From: CAZMGG01 sp964565715
Lineage (GTDB): Bacteria; Planctomycetota; UBA1135; UBA2386
Reading direction: 5' to 3'
Assembly: GCA_964565715.1 (NCBI GenBank)
Contig: CAZMGG010000009.1
Location: 1 to 64,000 of the forward strand
Length of the DNA stretch: 64,000 nucleotides
Shown here piece after piece: positions 16,851 to 25,457 of this stretch. Position 1 is the first letter of the stretch. Each line of letters opens with the position of its first letter. Below the pieces are notes generated by a model, which worked only from the letters and a program-made list of their open reading frames with translations, was not told the DNA's origin and did no database searches. A program made the translations under genes and the position numbers.

Positions 16851-18429
16851 AGACCCAGCACAGATGCCACCAGGTGCTCCGCGCCGGCGTCCATGCCGTG
16901 CCGCGGTTGGCCCACGTGGCACCGGTCCATTCCCAGGTCGACGACCGGTCGACCAGCACGATCACCCGGCGGAGCGGGTCCCAGGCCATCTGCGCGTCGA
17001 CGCCGACGACCGGCGAAGTCGCGGGGAACAGCTGCGTCCAGGTGGTGCCGTCCCAACGCCAGGTCTCGTTCGATGCCCCGGTTGCGGTCTGGCCACCGAA
17101 CAGCAGCGCGCTCCCGCTGTTCGGATCGCAGGCGAGCCCGGCGCCGTACCGTGGACTCGGGCTCACGGCAGGCTGCATCTGCGTCCAGACCGCACCGTCC
17201 CATTGCCAGGTGTCGCCGAGCGACGAAGCGGCGAGACCACCAAAGAGCACGGTGCGCCCCTGATTGACGTCCCAACAGGCGGGCGCCGCCCACCGCGGCG
17301 AGGGCCGCGACCCGGCGCCGGCCACCTGGATCCAGCCGTCGCGCCATCGTTCGAAGACATCGCCGCCGCCATCGAGTCCCAGGATCTTCCCCTGACCCAG
17401 GTCGGTGACCATGGCCATCAGCGGCATGTTGGCCGTCGGCTCCAGCGATCGCCAGCGGACGCCATCCCATTCCCAGAGTTCGCCGGTGGTCGCGTAGTCG
17501 CAGCGGCCGCCCATCAGCAGGAGGCGCTGCCGCGCCGGGTCCCAGGCGCAGCCCTGCATGCCACGCCCCGGCACCCCGCTCCCGGCGATCAGGGCCCAGC
17601 CGCCGGCACCGTAGGCCCAGAGGTCGGTCAGGCACTGGTTCTGGGCATCGGCGCCGCCCACCAACAGGGTCCGCGCGTTGCCCGGATCGTGGACCATCGC
17701 CGCCCAGGCGCGCGGCGGCGGTGCCACGGCACCCTGCGCCTGCTGCCAGCGGTTGCCGTCCCATTCCCAGGTGTCATTGAGCCCGCCCGCCGCCGTCATG
17801 CCACCGAACAGGACCACGCGCTGCCTTGCCGCATCGTAGACGAGGGCCGGATGCCACCGTGACGTCGGTGCCGCGGCGGGCGCCAGTGGCTGCCAGACGC
17901 CATGGGCCCACTCCCAGGTGGTGAGATTGGCGTTTCCCGGCCACTCGATCGCAACGATCCGGTCGCGTGCCTCGTCGTAGGCATAGCGGGTCTGGCTCGG
18001 CCGCGGGCCGGGGGGGCCGCCTGCCGAGAGCCGCGTCCAGGCTCCCGACATGTACTGCCAGATCGCCTCCTGTTCGGTCTGCCCCTGCGCGTCGTAGCCG
18101 CCCACCAGCAGCAGCCGGCGGCGCACGGTGTCCACCAGGAACTGCTGGCCTTCCCCGCCGGCCGGGACGTCCAGCGCCGGCCGGGTCTGGGTCGGAATGC
18201 GCCAGCGAGTGCCATCCCACAGCCAGGTCGCCGACGAATGGTAGGTGGTGCCGACGATCGCCGCCGCGGACGCGCCACCCTGCAGGACCGCTTCGCCGCT
18301 GGCCGGATCGACGGCGAACGCGTGGCCATGGCGGGCCTGTAGCAACGGCAGTCGCCGCCAATCGGTCGGGGCCTGGGAGCCGAGGGTCGCACCGAGGCAC
18401 GACAAGGCCAGCAGGAAGCGGCGAGGCAT
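16465..18429 (-). CDS. Secreted Kelch-repeat protein, C-terminus apparently replaced
   Basis: ATG at 18429 gives a signal peptide (RRFLLALSCLGATLGSQA) and about ten Kelch-type repeats of the form VVLFGGMTAAGGLNDTWEWDG and TVLFGGLAASSLGDTWQWDG, forming a beta-propeller. Recognisable repeat sequence ends at about 16880 (STWEWTGATWANRG). The remaining ~130 residues are Pro/Arg-rich, without structure, and overlap the end of the facing kinase by 386 nt. The partner Kelch gene at 18696 ends in a beta-rich tail that is missing here, so this gene looks truncated or fused to unrelated DNA. Role outside the cell is unknown; propellers usually bind proteins or glycans. Confidence 0.78.
   Translation of the reverse strand: MPRRFLLALSCLGATLGSQAPTDWRRLPLLQARHGHAFAVDPASGEAVLQGGASAAAIVGTTYHSSATWLWDGTRWRIPTQTRPALDVPAGGEGQQFLVDTVRRRLLLVGGYDAQGQTEQEAIWQYMSGAWTRLSAGGPPGPRPSQTRYAYDEARDRIVAIEWPGNANLTTWEWAHGVWQPLAPAAAPTSRWHPALVYDAARQRVVLFGGMTAAGGLNDTWEWDGNRWQQAQGAVAPPPRAWAAMVHDPGNARTLLVGGADAQNQCLTDLWAYGAGGWALIAGSGVPGRGMQGCAWDPARQRLLLMGGRCDYATTGELWEWDGVRWRSLEPTANMPLMAMVTDLGQGKILGLDGGGDVFERWRDGWIQVAGAGSRPSPRWAAPACWDVNQGRTVLFGGLAASSLGDTWQWDGAVWTQMQPAVSPSPRYGAGLACDPNSGSALLFGGQTATGASNETWRWDGTTWTQLFPATSPVVGVDAQMAWDPLRRVIVLVDRSSTWEWTGATWANRGTAWTPARSTWWHLCWVFRKSCGLPRSARSMVVRTPRGPLSGEPHLRVPPAAGAPPSSSLFPKTLYLAVSARSRGFPGMWHRHPSRQSPSRRRQPRGPGRIADGRPGPPLLPTPKPEAPLCFDWARGVVTMVVFVPSSSTPVPPG
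16690..16799. terminator. Cluster of strong hairpins between convergent genes
   Basis: Three perfect inverted repeats lie together: GGCCG-AAA-CGGCC (16690-16702), a 10-bp stem GGGGGAACCC/GGGTTCCCCC with a 7-nt loop (16754-16780), and the palindrome CCCCGCGGGG (16790-16799). They lie where the + strand kinase and the - strand Kelch gene should both end, so a bidirectional terminator is the obvious role. Both reading frames nevertheless run through it, which is unusual. Confidence 0.55.
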
Positions 18430-18695
18430 GGTGGCGCGCGGAGAGCACGTTCCGTGCCGGAGCGCCGGACGGCCCGCCGAGCCAGCGCGCCGGGCAGCTT
18501 GGTTACCGCGGGGAAACGACAGTCGCCGGCGAGCGGCACGGGTCGTCATTCCGCCTCACGGTTGGACTCGACCCTGGTGGCGGCGGCTTGGCAGATCGAT
18601 GGCGAGCAGGGATGATCCACGACATTCCCGCCAGGTCACCGCCTTGGCGGATGCACTCAGTTTCGGGACAGACGGGCAGAACCCACCGAGAACCC
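18430..18695. promoter_or_regulatory. Divergent promoter region between two Kelch genes
   Basis: 266 bp separating two head-to-head Kelch genes. It should contain both promoters. I see no clear operator; a run around 18460-18500 is rich in GCCGGAGCG-type GC tracts. Nothing else is recognisable. Confidence 0.4.
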
Positions 18696-20069
18696 ATGCC
18701 GAAGCCACATTTCCTTCTTGCGACACTCGGCCTCGTCGCGGTCGCGACGGCGCAGGAGAGCTGGCAGCGCATCAACACGCCCATCAGTCCGTCGTCCCGT
18801 TCGCGCAGCGGCATGGCCTACGACAGCGATCGGCACGTGATGGTCCTGTTCGGCGGCGCTCCGGTCAGCAGCGGTCCTCAGCTCCGCGATACGTGGGAGT
18901 ACGACGGAGCGAACTGGCGGATGGTCACCAACACGGGCCCGAGTCCGCGCTTCAGCGCCGGCATGGCATACGACCCACTGCGCCATCGCATGGTTCTGTT
19001 CGGGGGGATCAACTCCAACAGCAGCCGCCTGCCGGACACATGGGAGTACGATGGCGTGAGCTGGGCGTTGCGCCATAGCGTTCCGGTCAACCAGGAGCGC
19101 TACGACCTGGCAATGGCCTTCGACCCCGTCCGCGGACAGGTGATCCGGTTCGGCGGTGGTGGCGCCGGGGGCGAACACGGCGACACACAGGCGTGGGATG
19201 GATCGCAGTGGCTTCTTCTTTCTGCCGGTGGGCCGTCGGCGCGCAGCTTGCACGCGATGGCTACCGACAGCGTTCGCAATCAGATCGTGCTGTTCGGCGG
19301 ACGGGGCCCGATGGGCAGCACGGCTGTGAACCACAACGACACGTGGTTGTGGAACGGCAGCACCTGGCTGCAGGCTTTTTGCGCCACCGTGCCGCCGGTG
19401 CGGACTGGCCACGCGCTGGCCTTCGATGCCGTCACCGCCAAGACGATCATGTTCGGCGGCGGCTTCGGCAGCAGCACTGGCGACACCTGGGCGTGGGACG
19501 GCAGCAACTGGTCGCTGCGCGGTCTGGCGAATCGGCCGCCGGATACCAACCAGGCGCCGATGGCGTACGACATGGCGCGCGACCGCGTGGTGCTGTTCAC
19601 CAACTCGGCCCAGACCTGGGAGTACTCGGCACCGGTGACCCAGGCGGGCACGTGGCAGACCTTCGGCAACGGCTGCCTGGGAAGTGCCGGCGTGCCGAGC
19701 CTGGAGTCCGTGCTGGGGTCGCGGCCTTTCACCGGTGCGCCGTTTCGCGTGCGTCTTGCCTCGCTTGCCACCCATCCGTTCTTGCTGCCGTTTGGCGTGG
19801 TGGGCTACTCGGCGACCAGCTGGCAGGGTCGCGCCTTGCCGCTCGACCTGGGCGTGTTCGGTATTCCTGGCTGCACTGCCTGGGTGGAGGGCTTTGCGTT
19901 CGTCAACCTCACACGCAATGGCGACCGTGCCGACTGGACCATCGACATCCCCGTCTGGCCGCAACTCGTCGGTACCGAGTTCTGGCTGCAGGGCTTCGTG
20001 CTCGACGGCGGCGCGCCGGCGGGTGCCGCGGTGAGCAACGCCGGGCACGGACGCATCGGTCTGCGGTGA
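18696..20069 (+). CDS. Secreted Kelch-repeat protein with beta-rich tail
   Basis: 457 aa. Signal peptide HFLLATLGLVAVATAQ, then six to seven Kelch repeats, for example HVMVLFGGAPVSSGPQLRDT, HRMVLFGGINSNSSRLPDT and NQIVLFGGRGPMGS. The last ~140 residues (from WQTFGNGCLGSAGVP) form a domain ending in GTEFWLQGFVLDGGA. The serine protease at 12352, the FG-GAP protein at 20212 and the beta-helix protein at 61502 end in tails of similar length and beta-rich composition. The gene is divergent from the other Kelch gene and likely a paralogue. Function outside the cell is unknown; protein or carbohydrate binding is the usual role of such propellers. Confidence 0.82.
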   Translation: MPKPHFLLATLGLVAVATAQESWQRINTPISPSSRSRSGMAYDSDRHVMVLFGGAPVSSGPQLRDTWEYDGANWRMVTNTGPSPRFSAGMAYDPLRHRMVLFGGINSNSSRLPDTWEYDGVSWALRHSVPVNQERYDLAMAFDPVRGQVIRFGGGGAGGEHGDTQAWDGSQWLLLSAGGPSARSLHAMATDSVRNQIVLFGGRGPMGSTAVNHNDTWLWNGSTWLQAFCATVPPVRTGHALAFDAVTAKTIMFGGGFGSSTGDTWAWDGSNWSLRGLANRPPDTNQAPMAYDMARDRVVLFTNSAQTWEYSAPVTQAGTWQTFGNGCLGSAGVPSLESVLGSRPFTGAPFRVRLASLATHPFLLPFGVVGYSATSWQGRALPLDLGVFGIPGCTAWVEGFAFVNLTRNGDRADWTIDIPVWPQLVGTEFWLQGFVLDGGAPAGAAVSNAGHGRIGLR

Positions 20070-20211
20070 GGGCCAGCCCGAGGGCAACTCCGGCAATGCC
20101 CGACGGCATGGCCCAGGCGTGTCGAGCCGGAAACCCGGATTTCTCCTCCGCTGGCGCACCGGCCCCCCGGTGCAGGGGACACAACCCCAACCCCCAACGG
20201 AGACCAACGTC

Positions 20212-22164
20212 ATGTTCCGCTTCACCGAGTCCGTCCGCCCGCAGACCCTCCTGACCGCCGCCTTCGCCGCCGCCCTGGCCGCTCCCGCCTCGGCGCAGCT
20301 CGTCGACAGCACGTCTTCCATCCTGGTGCCGCCGCTGCCGCCCTCGTACTACGCCGGCGCCGCCTGGGGCGACGTCGACGGCGACGGCCATCCCGACCTC
20401 TACGTCACCAACTACTTCGGCCCGAACCACCTGTTCCTGAACGTGCCGGGCCCCCTCGGCGGCCCCGCCCGCATCCTGGTGGACATGACCCCGCCCGTGC
20501 TGATGGACCCGATGGGCCACGGCGAGGGCGCCGTGTTCGCCGACTTCGACAACGACGGCGACCAGGACCTCTACCTGGTCAATGCCGGCGGCACGCCGAA
20601 CCACCTGTTCGCCAACCTCGGTTCGGGCATGTGGGCCGACGTCACCGGGCCCTCGGGCACCGGCCATCCCGGCATCGGCGAGGGCTGCGCGGTGGCCGAC
20701 TGGGACAAGGACGGCGACCTCGACCTGTTCGTGATGAACTACGGCGCCACGCCCGCCGGCGAAGCCGACGTCTGGTACCGCAACGAGGGCGGCCTCGTGT
20801 TCACCGACGCCACCCACACGGTGATGCCGCACGGCATCTCGCCGGGCGGCGCCTGCGCGTTCGCCGACTACGACCTCGACGGCGACCCGGACCTGTTCGT
20901 CGGCAACGACGGCGCCCCCAATCACCTGTTCGAGAACCTCGGCGGCACCTTCGTCGACGCCACGCCGATGGCCGGCGGCAGCGCGCTCGCCGACGCCGCC
21001 GGCGGCTGCTTCGGCGTGCGCTGGATCGACTTCGACAACGACGGCGACCTCGACCTCTACGTGTCGAACAGCGCCAGCTTCCTGGGCACGTCGGCGACCA
21101 ACCACATGTTCCGCAACAACGTGATCCCGCTCGGCAGCAAGACCTTCACCCTGGTCACCAACGGCGCCGAGGACACCGGTTCGGGCATGTCGGTCACCGG
21201 CGGCGACCTCGACCGTGACGGCCACGAGGACCTGGCGATGGCCAACTTCGGCGTCAGCAAGGTCTACCTGAAGGGGCCGAGCAGCCTGCTGCGCTTCGTC
21301 ACGGCGCCGTCCGCCTGGTTCACCGATCCGTTCCCCACCGACAGCTCCTCGTCGGCCACCCGCTGCGACTTCGACCGCGACGGCGACCTCGACGTGTTCC
21401 TCGGCGGCTCGGTCGTGCAGGTGTTCCTCAACCACGGCGGCGGCGCGGGCGCCGTCACGCCGAGCCCCTACACGCTGTCGGTTCGCTTCCTCGGCGATCG
21501 CAGCGCGCCGTTCCTGGTGCCGCGCGACGGCCACGGCACCCGCGCCCGCCTCGTGCTCGGCGGTCCGTTCGCGCCGTCGCGCGCCATGCAGCAGGTGGAC
21601 GGCGGCTCGGGCTACTCGCAGGACGCGCCGGAGTGCTTCTGGTCGATCCCGACCGCGCGCAGCGGCGGCCCCGCCGTCCTCGACAGCCTGGACATCACCT
21701 GGGCCGACGGGCGGTTCGAGGAGCTGATGGCGATGCCGGCGCCGACCGTCGCCGCGCCGAACCAGCGCCTGCAGGTGCACTACCCGGCGGGCATCGAGAC
21801 GTATGGAACGGTGGCGCCCACCGGCGTCCGGCTGGTGCGTTCGTCGACGGGCATCGAGTTCACCCCGGCCCAGGCCGGCGCGCCGGAGTTCGCCCTGGCC
21901 ACGCCGGAACTGGCCGACGGCTCGCTCGGCCTGCTGGTGATCGGCTTCGCCCGGGCCAGCACCGCCACGCCGGTCGGCACCCTGCTGGTGGATCCGGTGG
22001 TGGTGCAGAGCGCGCTCGGCAGTGGCGGCGCCGCCCGCTGGCCGCTGCCGATCCCGGCCGATCCCTCCTGGGTCGGCGCGACGCTCCACATGCAGAGTTT
22101 CGTGATGGAGCCGGCCGGCACCGTGCGGATCTCGCAGGGCCTGTCGGCCACCATCCAGCCGTAG
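20212..22164 (+). CDS. Secreted FG-GAP/VCBS beta-propeller with ASPIC/UnbV domain
   Basis: 650 aa. A signal peptide ends in ALAAPASAQ. Repeated calcium-binding FG-GAP blocks follow: WGDVDGDGHPDLYVTNYFG, FADFDNDGDQDLYLVN, WDKDGDLDLFVMNYG, YDLDGDPDLFVGNDG, FDNDGDLDLYVSN and FDRDGDLDVFLGG. Together they predict an integrin-like propeller. After about residue 430, VPRDGHGTRARLVLGGPF and SLDITWADGRFEEL resemble the ASPIC/UnbV (CRTAC1) domain that often follows such propellers. A beta-rich tail of about 130 residues ends the protein. It is expected to be calcium-stabilised and surface or periplasm located. A perfect terminator hairpin lies 25 nt after the stop. Confidence 0.88.
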   Translation: MFRFTESVRPQTLLTAAFAAALAAPASAQLVDSTSSILVPPLPPSYYAGAAWGDVDGDGHPDLYVTNYFGPNHLFLNVPGPLGGPARILVDMTPPVLMDPMGHGEGAVFADFDNDGDQDLYLVNAGGTPNHLFANLGSGMWADVTGPSGTGHPGIGEGCAVADWDKDGDLDLFVMNYGATPAGEADVWYRNEGGLVFTDATHTVMPHGISPGGACAFADYDLDGDPDLFVGNDGAPNHLFENLGGTFVDATPMAGGSALADAAGGCFGVRWIDFDNDGDLDLYVSNSASFLGTSATNHMFRNNVIPLGSKTFTLVTNGAEDTGSGMSVTGGDLDRDGHEDLAMANFGVSKVYLKGPSSLLRFVTAPSAWFTDPFPTDSSSSATRCDFDRDGDLDVFLGGSVVQVFLNHGGGAGAVTPSPYTLSVRFLGDRSAPFLVPRDGHGTRARLVLGGPFAPSRAMQQVDGGSGYSQDAPECFWSIPTARSGGPAVLDSLDITWADGRFEELMAMPAPTVAAPNQRLQVHYPAGIETYGTVAPTGVRLVRSSTGIEFTPAQAGAPEFALATPELADGSLGLLVIGFARASTATPVGTLLVDPVVVQSALGSGGAARWPLPIPADPSWVGATLHMQSFVMEPAGTVRISQGLSATIQP

Positions 22165-22189
22165 CGACGGCGTTGGTGCATGAGGTGCT

Positions 22190-22224
22190 GCGGCCAGCCC
22201 ACGGTGGGCTGGCCGCGTTCGTTT
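22190..22224 (+). terminator. Rho-independent terminator
   Basis: A perfect 12-bp stem GCGGCCAGCCCA/TGGGCTGGCCGC with a CGG loop (22190-22216), followed by GTTCGTTT. It lies 25 nt after the stop of the FG-GAP gene and should end that transcript. Confidence 0.8.
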
Positions 22225-22364
22225 GCGTGGTTGTCGTGGGCGCCGCCACGGCGATTCCGGCCGGCGGAAAGCCAGCCCATGCTTGCGCCGGACCCTCGCC
22301 CCGCCATCATGCCGGGGAGGCTGCGGACGACCGTTCGCCGCCCGCAACCCCGAACGAGAATCCC

Positions 22365-22640
22365 ATGGCAGCCAAGAAGTCCGAGAAGAAGCCCAACCCC
22401 GCCCTGATGAAGCCGGTCCAGCCCGACGCGGTGCTGGCCGCCGTCGTCGGCAGCCAGGCCATGCCCCGCAGCGAGATCACCAAGAAGCTGTGGGAGTACA
22501 TCAAGAAGAACGGCCTGCAGGACAGCAAGGTCAAGACCAACATCAACGCCGACGAGAAGCTGAAGGCGGTCTTCGGCGGCAAGACCCAGGTCACCATGTT
22601 CGAGATGACCAAGCTGGTGTCGGCCCACATCAAGGGCTGA
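22365..22640 (+). CDS. SWIB/MDM2-domain protein
   Basis: A 91-aa protein consisting of a Lys-rich start (AAKKSEKKPNPALMKP) and one SWIB domain: LAAVVGSQAMPRSEITKKLW, LQDSKVKTNINADEKLKAVF and VTMFEMTKLVSAHI. SWIB/BAF60b domains are best known in eukaryotic chromatin remodellers and chlamydial proteins, and small stand-alone copies occur widely in bacteria with unknown role, perhaps DNA-topology related. The length equals one full domain. It is transcribed alone between a terminator and a convergent lipase gene. Confidence 0.88.
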   Translation: MAAKKSEKKPNPALMKPVQPDAVLAAVVGSQAMPRSEITKKLWEYIKKNGLQDSKVKTNINADEKLKAVFGGKTQVTMFEMTKLVSAHIKG

Positions 22641-22663
22641 GCCTTCGCGCCGGCGCCGCCCCC

Positions 22664-23965
22664 TCAGCGCAGCGCCACCACTTCGGCGATCCGCGCGAAG
22701 TGCAGCGGTGGCGCCTTCGGCGCCGGGCTGCCCGGCAGCCGCCGGCCCACCAGGCCGAGGTGATCCAGGTCGACCAGCACCGGCTCGACGCCGGCAAGCC
22801 GGCCCTGGGCCACGCTGACCGCGCCATCGCCGCGGCCCGGGCGCACCTCGTCGAGATCGCCGAGCCACCGTTCGACCCGCGCCTGCACCAGCTGCCCTGC
22901 CGGATGGGCGCCGAGCCAGCCGGTGCCCGAGCGCAGGGCCCGCACGCCGGCGCTCACGCCCGCCGGCACCCGCGTGCCGAGCACCAGGAGGTAGCGGACG
23001 CGCGGGTTGCGCTCCCGCGCGTTCAGCTGGCGCAGGAACACCGAGTCGGGCAGCAGGTCGCCCCCGGCCTCGCCGAGCCCGTCGCGCAGCCGTTCGAACA
23101 GCACGTCGCCGACCGGCTGGCCCTGCGCCGCGTCCTGCGCGGCTTGGCGCGCGTCCAGCAGCCAACGCAGCGCCGCCAGATCGGAGCCCTGGTTCGGGGT
23201 GCCGAGCAGCACCAGCGCGCGCACGTTGCCCGGATCGAGCGCCGGATCCTCGACGCAGGCCCGCGCCACCAGCCCGCCCATGCTGTGGGCGACGATCGCG
23301 ATGGGCTGGGCGCCGAGCGCGCGCAGCCGTCCGGCGAGGCCCGCGGCGGCCTCGTCGACGGGGCCGTCGTCGGGATGGCGGAACGTGGCCACCTGGCAGG
23401 CATGCGGCGGTGACGTGAGGAACGCGTGCAGCGGGGCCAGCGCGTCGGGGCTGCTGTCGAGGCCGTGCACCAGCACCACCAGCGGGCGGGCGGGGTCCAG
23501 GGCCGCGGGCAGGTCCAGCGTGCAGGCGGCGCGGCCGGCATCGACGCCGCCGAGGCGGCCGGCCAGCACCGCCAGCCGCTGCCGCAGTCGGCGCCGCACC
23601 TCGCGGGTGCGTTCGCGGTCGATGGTGACCTTCAGCGTGGCGCGCTCGAGGTCGCGTTCGAACTGGGCGGTGCGCAGCAGCAGCAGGCGGGCGGAGAACA
23701 GGATGGCTGCGCCCTCGGGGCCGCGCAGGTCCACTTCGGTCGCCGGCAGCGGCAGGGCGTCGGGGTCGAGTTCGTAGGCCTCGAGCAGGGCGCGCAGCAG
23801 CAGGCCGGTGTCGAGCCGGCCGGTGCGCAGCGGCACGGTGAAGGTGCGCTCGGCGGCCGCCGCGGGCGCCGGCGTGGGGGCGGCGTCCTGTGCCGGTGCG
23901 GGCGCGGGTGCGAGGCCCATGGCCAGCGGCAGGATCGCCAGGAGGACGCGCATGGGCCCGAGCAT
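22664..23965 (-). CDS. Exported alpha/beta-hydrolase, PGAP1/lipase-like
   Basis: 433 aa with a signal peptide (LLAILPLAMGLAPAPAPAQ). The alpha/beta-hydrolase core starts at about residue 160 with the oxyanion strand PLVVLVHGLDSSP and the nucleophile elbow AHSMGG (S228), typical of lipases and PGAP1-like hydrolases. VRALVLLGTPNQGSDLA after the nucleophile is the usual LGTPNxGS block of triacylglycerol-lipase relatives. The N-terminal 100 residues precede the catalytic domain and are of unknown function. ATG 23965 or the in-frame ATG 12 nt later may be used. Substrate probably an ester in the envelope. Confidence 0.78.
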   Translation of the reverse strand: MLGPMRVLLAILPLAMGLAPAPAPAQDAAPTPAPAAAAERTFTVPLRTGRLDTGLLLRALLEAYELDPDALPLPATEVDLRGPEGAAILFSARLLLLRTAQFERDLERATLKVTIDRERTREVRRRLRQRLAVLAGRLGGVDAGRAACTLDLPAALDPARPLVVLVHGLDSSPDALAPLHAFLTSPPHACQVATFRHPDDGPVDEAAAGLAGRLRALGAQPIAIVAHSMGGLVARACVEDPALDPGNVRALVLLGTPNQGSDLAALRWLLDARQAAQDAAQGQPVGDVLFERLRDGLGEAGGDLLPDSVFLRQLNARERNPRVRYLLVLGTRVPAGVSAGVRALRSGTGWLGAHPAGQLVQARVERWLGDLDEVRPGRGDGAVSVAQGRLAGVEPVLVDLDHLGLVGRRLPGSPAPKAPPLHFARIAEVVALR

Positions 23966-24008
23966 AGCCCGCGGCGTCGCGGGGCGGTTTCGCCCGGAGT
24001 GCGGGCTC

Positions 24009-25262
24009 TCAGGGCAGCGGGAACTGCTGGCAGAGTTCCTGCACGACCGGCCGGAACGATTCCGGCGGCTTGCCCTGCACGAGGCCGTCGATCACGTCCG
24101 CCAGCACGGTCATCTGCGCCACGCCCATGCCGCGGGTGGTGACGGCCGGCGTGCCGAGGCGGAGACCGGACGTGATCATCGGCGAGCGCTGGTCGCCGGG
24201 GACGGCGTTCTTGTTGACGGCGAGGCCGGCCTGCAGGGCGCGTTCCTCGACCTGGGCGCCGGTGACCTCCTGCGGCGCGCCGCGCAGGTCGACCAGGACG
24301 ATGTGGCTGTCGGTGCCGCCGGTGACGATGCGGAGCCCGCGCTGCTGGAGCTCGCGGGCCAGCGCCGCCGCGTTCTGCCGGACGCGCTGGGCGTAGTCGC
24401 GGAAGGCCGGCTGCAGGGCCTCGCCGAAGGCGACGGCCTTGGCGGCGATCTGGTGCATGAGCGGGCCGCCCTGGCCGCCGGGGAAGACCGAGGAATGGAT
24501 CTTCCTGGCCAGTTCCTGGCGCGCCAGGATCAGGCCGCCGCGCGGGCCGCGCAGGGTCTTGTGGGTGGTCATGGTGACCACGTCGGCGTGCGGCAGGGCC
24601 GATTCCATGGCGCCGCCGGCGATCAGGCCCGCCGGGTGGGCGATGTCGGCCATCAGCACGGCGCCGGCGTCGTGGGCGATCTGGGCGAAGGCGCGGTAGT
24701 CGATGGCGCGCGGGTAGGAACTGCCGCCGGCGATGAGGACCTGCGGGCGGACCTTCGCCACCAGATCCCGGACCTCGTCGAGGTCGATCAGGCCGTCGGC
24801 GTCGCGGACGCCGTACTGGTGGGCCTCGAAGACCGTGCCGGTGTGGCTCTTGGCGTGGCCGTGGGTGAGGTGGCCGCCGGCCTTGAGGGCCATGCCGACG
24901 ATGCGGCCGCCGGGGCCGGCCAGCGCCAGCAGGGCCGCCAGGTTGGCGGTGGTGCCCGAGTGGGGCTGCACGTTGGCGTCGTCGGCGCCGGGGAAGAGCT
25001 GGAGTGCCCGGGCGCGGGCCACCTCCTCGATGGCATCGGCGATCTCGCAGCCGCCGTAGTAGCGCTTGCCGGGGTAGCCCTCGGCGTACTTGTCGGTGAT
25101 GCGGCTCTGGCAGGCCTCGCGGACCGCCTGGGAGGAATGGTTCTCCGAGGCGATGAGGGTGAGGGTGGTGGCCTGCCGGCGATCCTCGCGGGCGAGCCAG
25201 GCCGCCAATTCGGGGTCTTGGGCAGCCAGGGCCGAGCCGGGAGGACGTTCCGCTGTGGTCAC
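24009..25262 (-). CDS. glyA: Serine hydroxymethyltransferase
   Basis: 417 aa, the usual length. It converts serine plus tetrahydrofolate to glycine and methylene-tetrahydrofolate in the cytoplasm. Clear signatures: LTLIASENHSSQAVREA, KYAEGYPGKRYYGGCE, VQPHSGTTAN and the PLP lysine K235 in TMTTHKTLRGPRGG, with FPGGQGGPLMH after it. It is divergently oriented from speA across 195 bp. The start at ATG 25262 gives the conserved N-terminus. Confidence 0.97.
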   Translation of the reverse strand: MTTAERPPGSALAAQDPELAAWLAREDRRQATTLTLIASENHSSQAVREACQSRITDKYAEGYPGKRYYGGCEIADAIEEVARARALQLFPGADDANVQPHSGTTANLAALLALAGPGGRIVGMALKAGGHLTHGHAKSHTGTVFEAHQYGVRDADGLIDLDEVRDLVAKVRPQVLIAGGSSYPRAIDYRAFAQIAHDAGAVLMADIAHPAGLIAGGAMESALPHADVVTMTTHKTLRGPRGGLILARQELARKIHSSVFPGGQGGPLMHQIAAKAVAFGEALQPAFRDYAQRVRQNAAALARELQQRGLRIVTGGTDSHIVLVDLRGAPQEVTGAQVEERALQAGLAVNKNAVPGDQRSPMITSGLRLGTPAVTTRGMGVAQMTVLADVIDGLVQGKPPESFRPVVQELCQQFPLP

Positions 25263-25336
25263 GCTGGCACCTTACGGAGCGGACGCGTGTCCTGCCAGAC
25301 CGCCAGAGGGCTCGGTTTTTCTGGCCGGGAGCCTAC

Positions 25337-25408
25337 CGCTGCCGGTGGCAGCGTGTTCAATCGCGCCCTTCGCCGCCGGCGACCGCCCGGCTCCCGGGGT
25401 ACGGGAGC
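25337..25408 (+). promoter_or_regulatory. Structured leader upstream of speA
   Basis: Two perfect 7-bp hairpins lie in the 195-bp glyA-speA divergent region: CGCTGCC-GGT-GGCAGCG (25337-25353) and GCTCCCG-GGGTA-CGGGAGC (25390-25408). Both would be in the speA 5' leader. I cannot match them to a known riboswitch class. Confidence 0.4.
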
Positions 25409-25457
25409 GTGCGCCGCCGCGACGAGCCAGCGGCACCCAGAGACAGGAGCACCCGAG

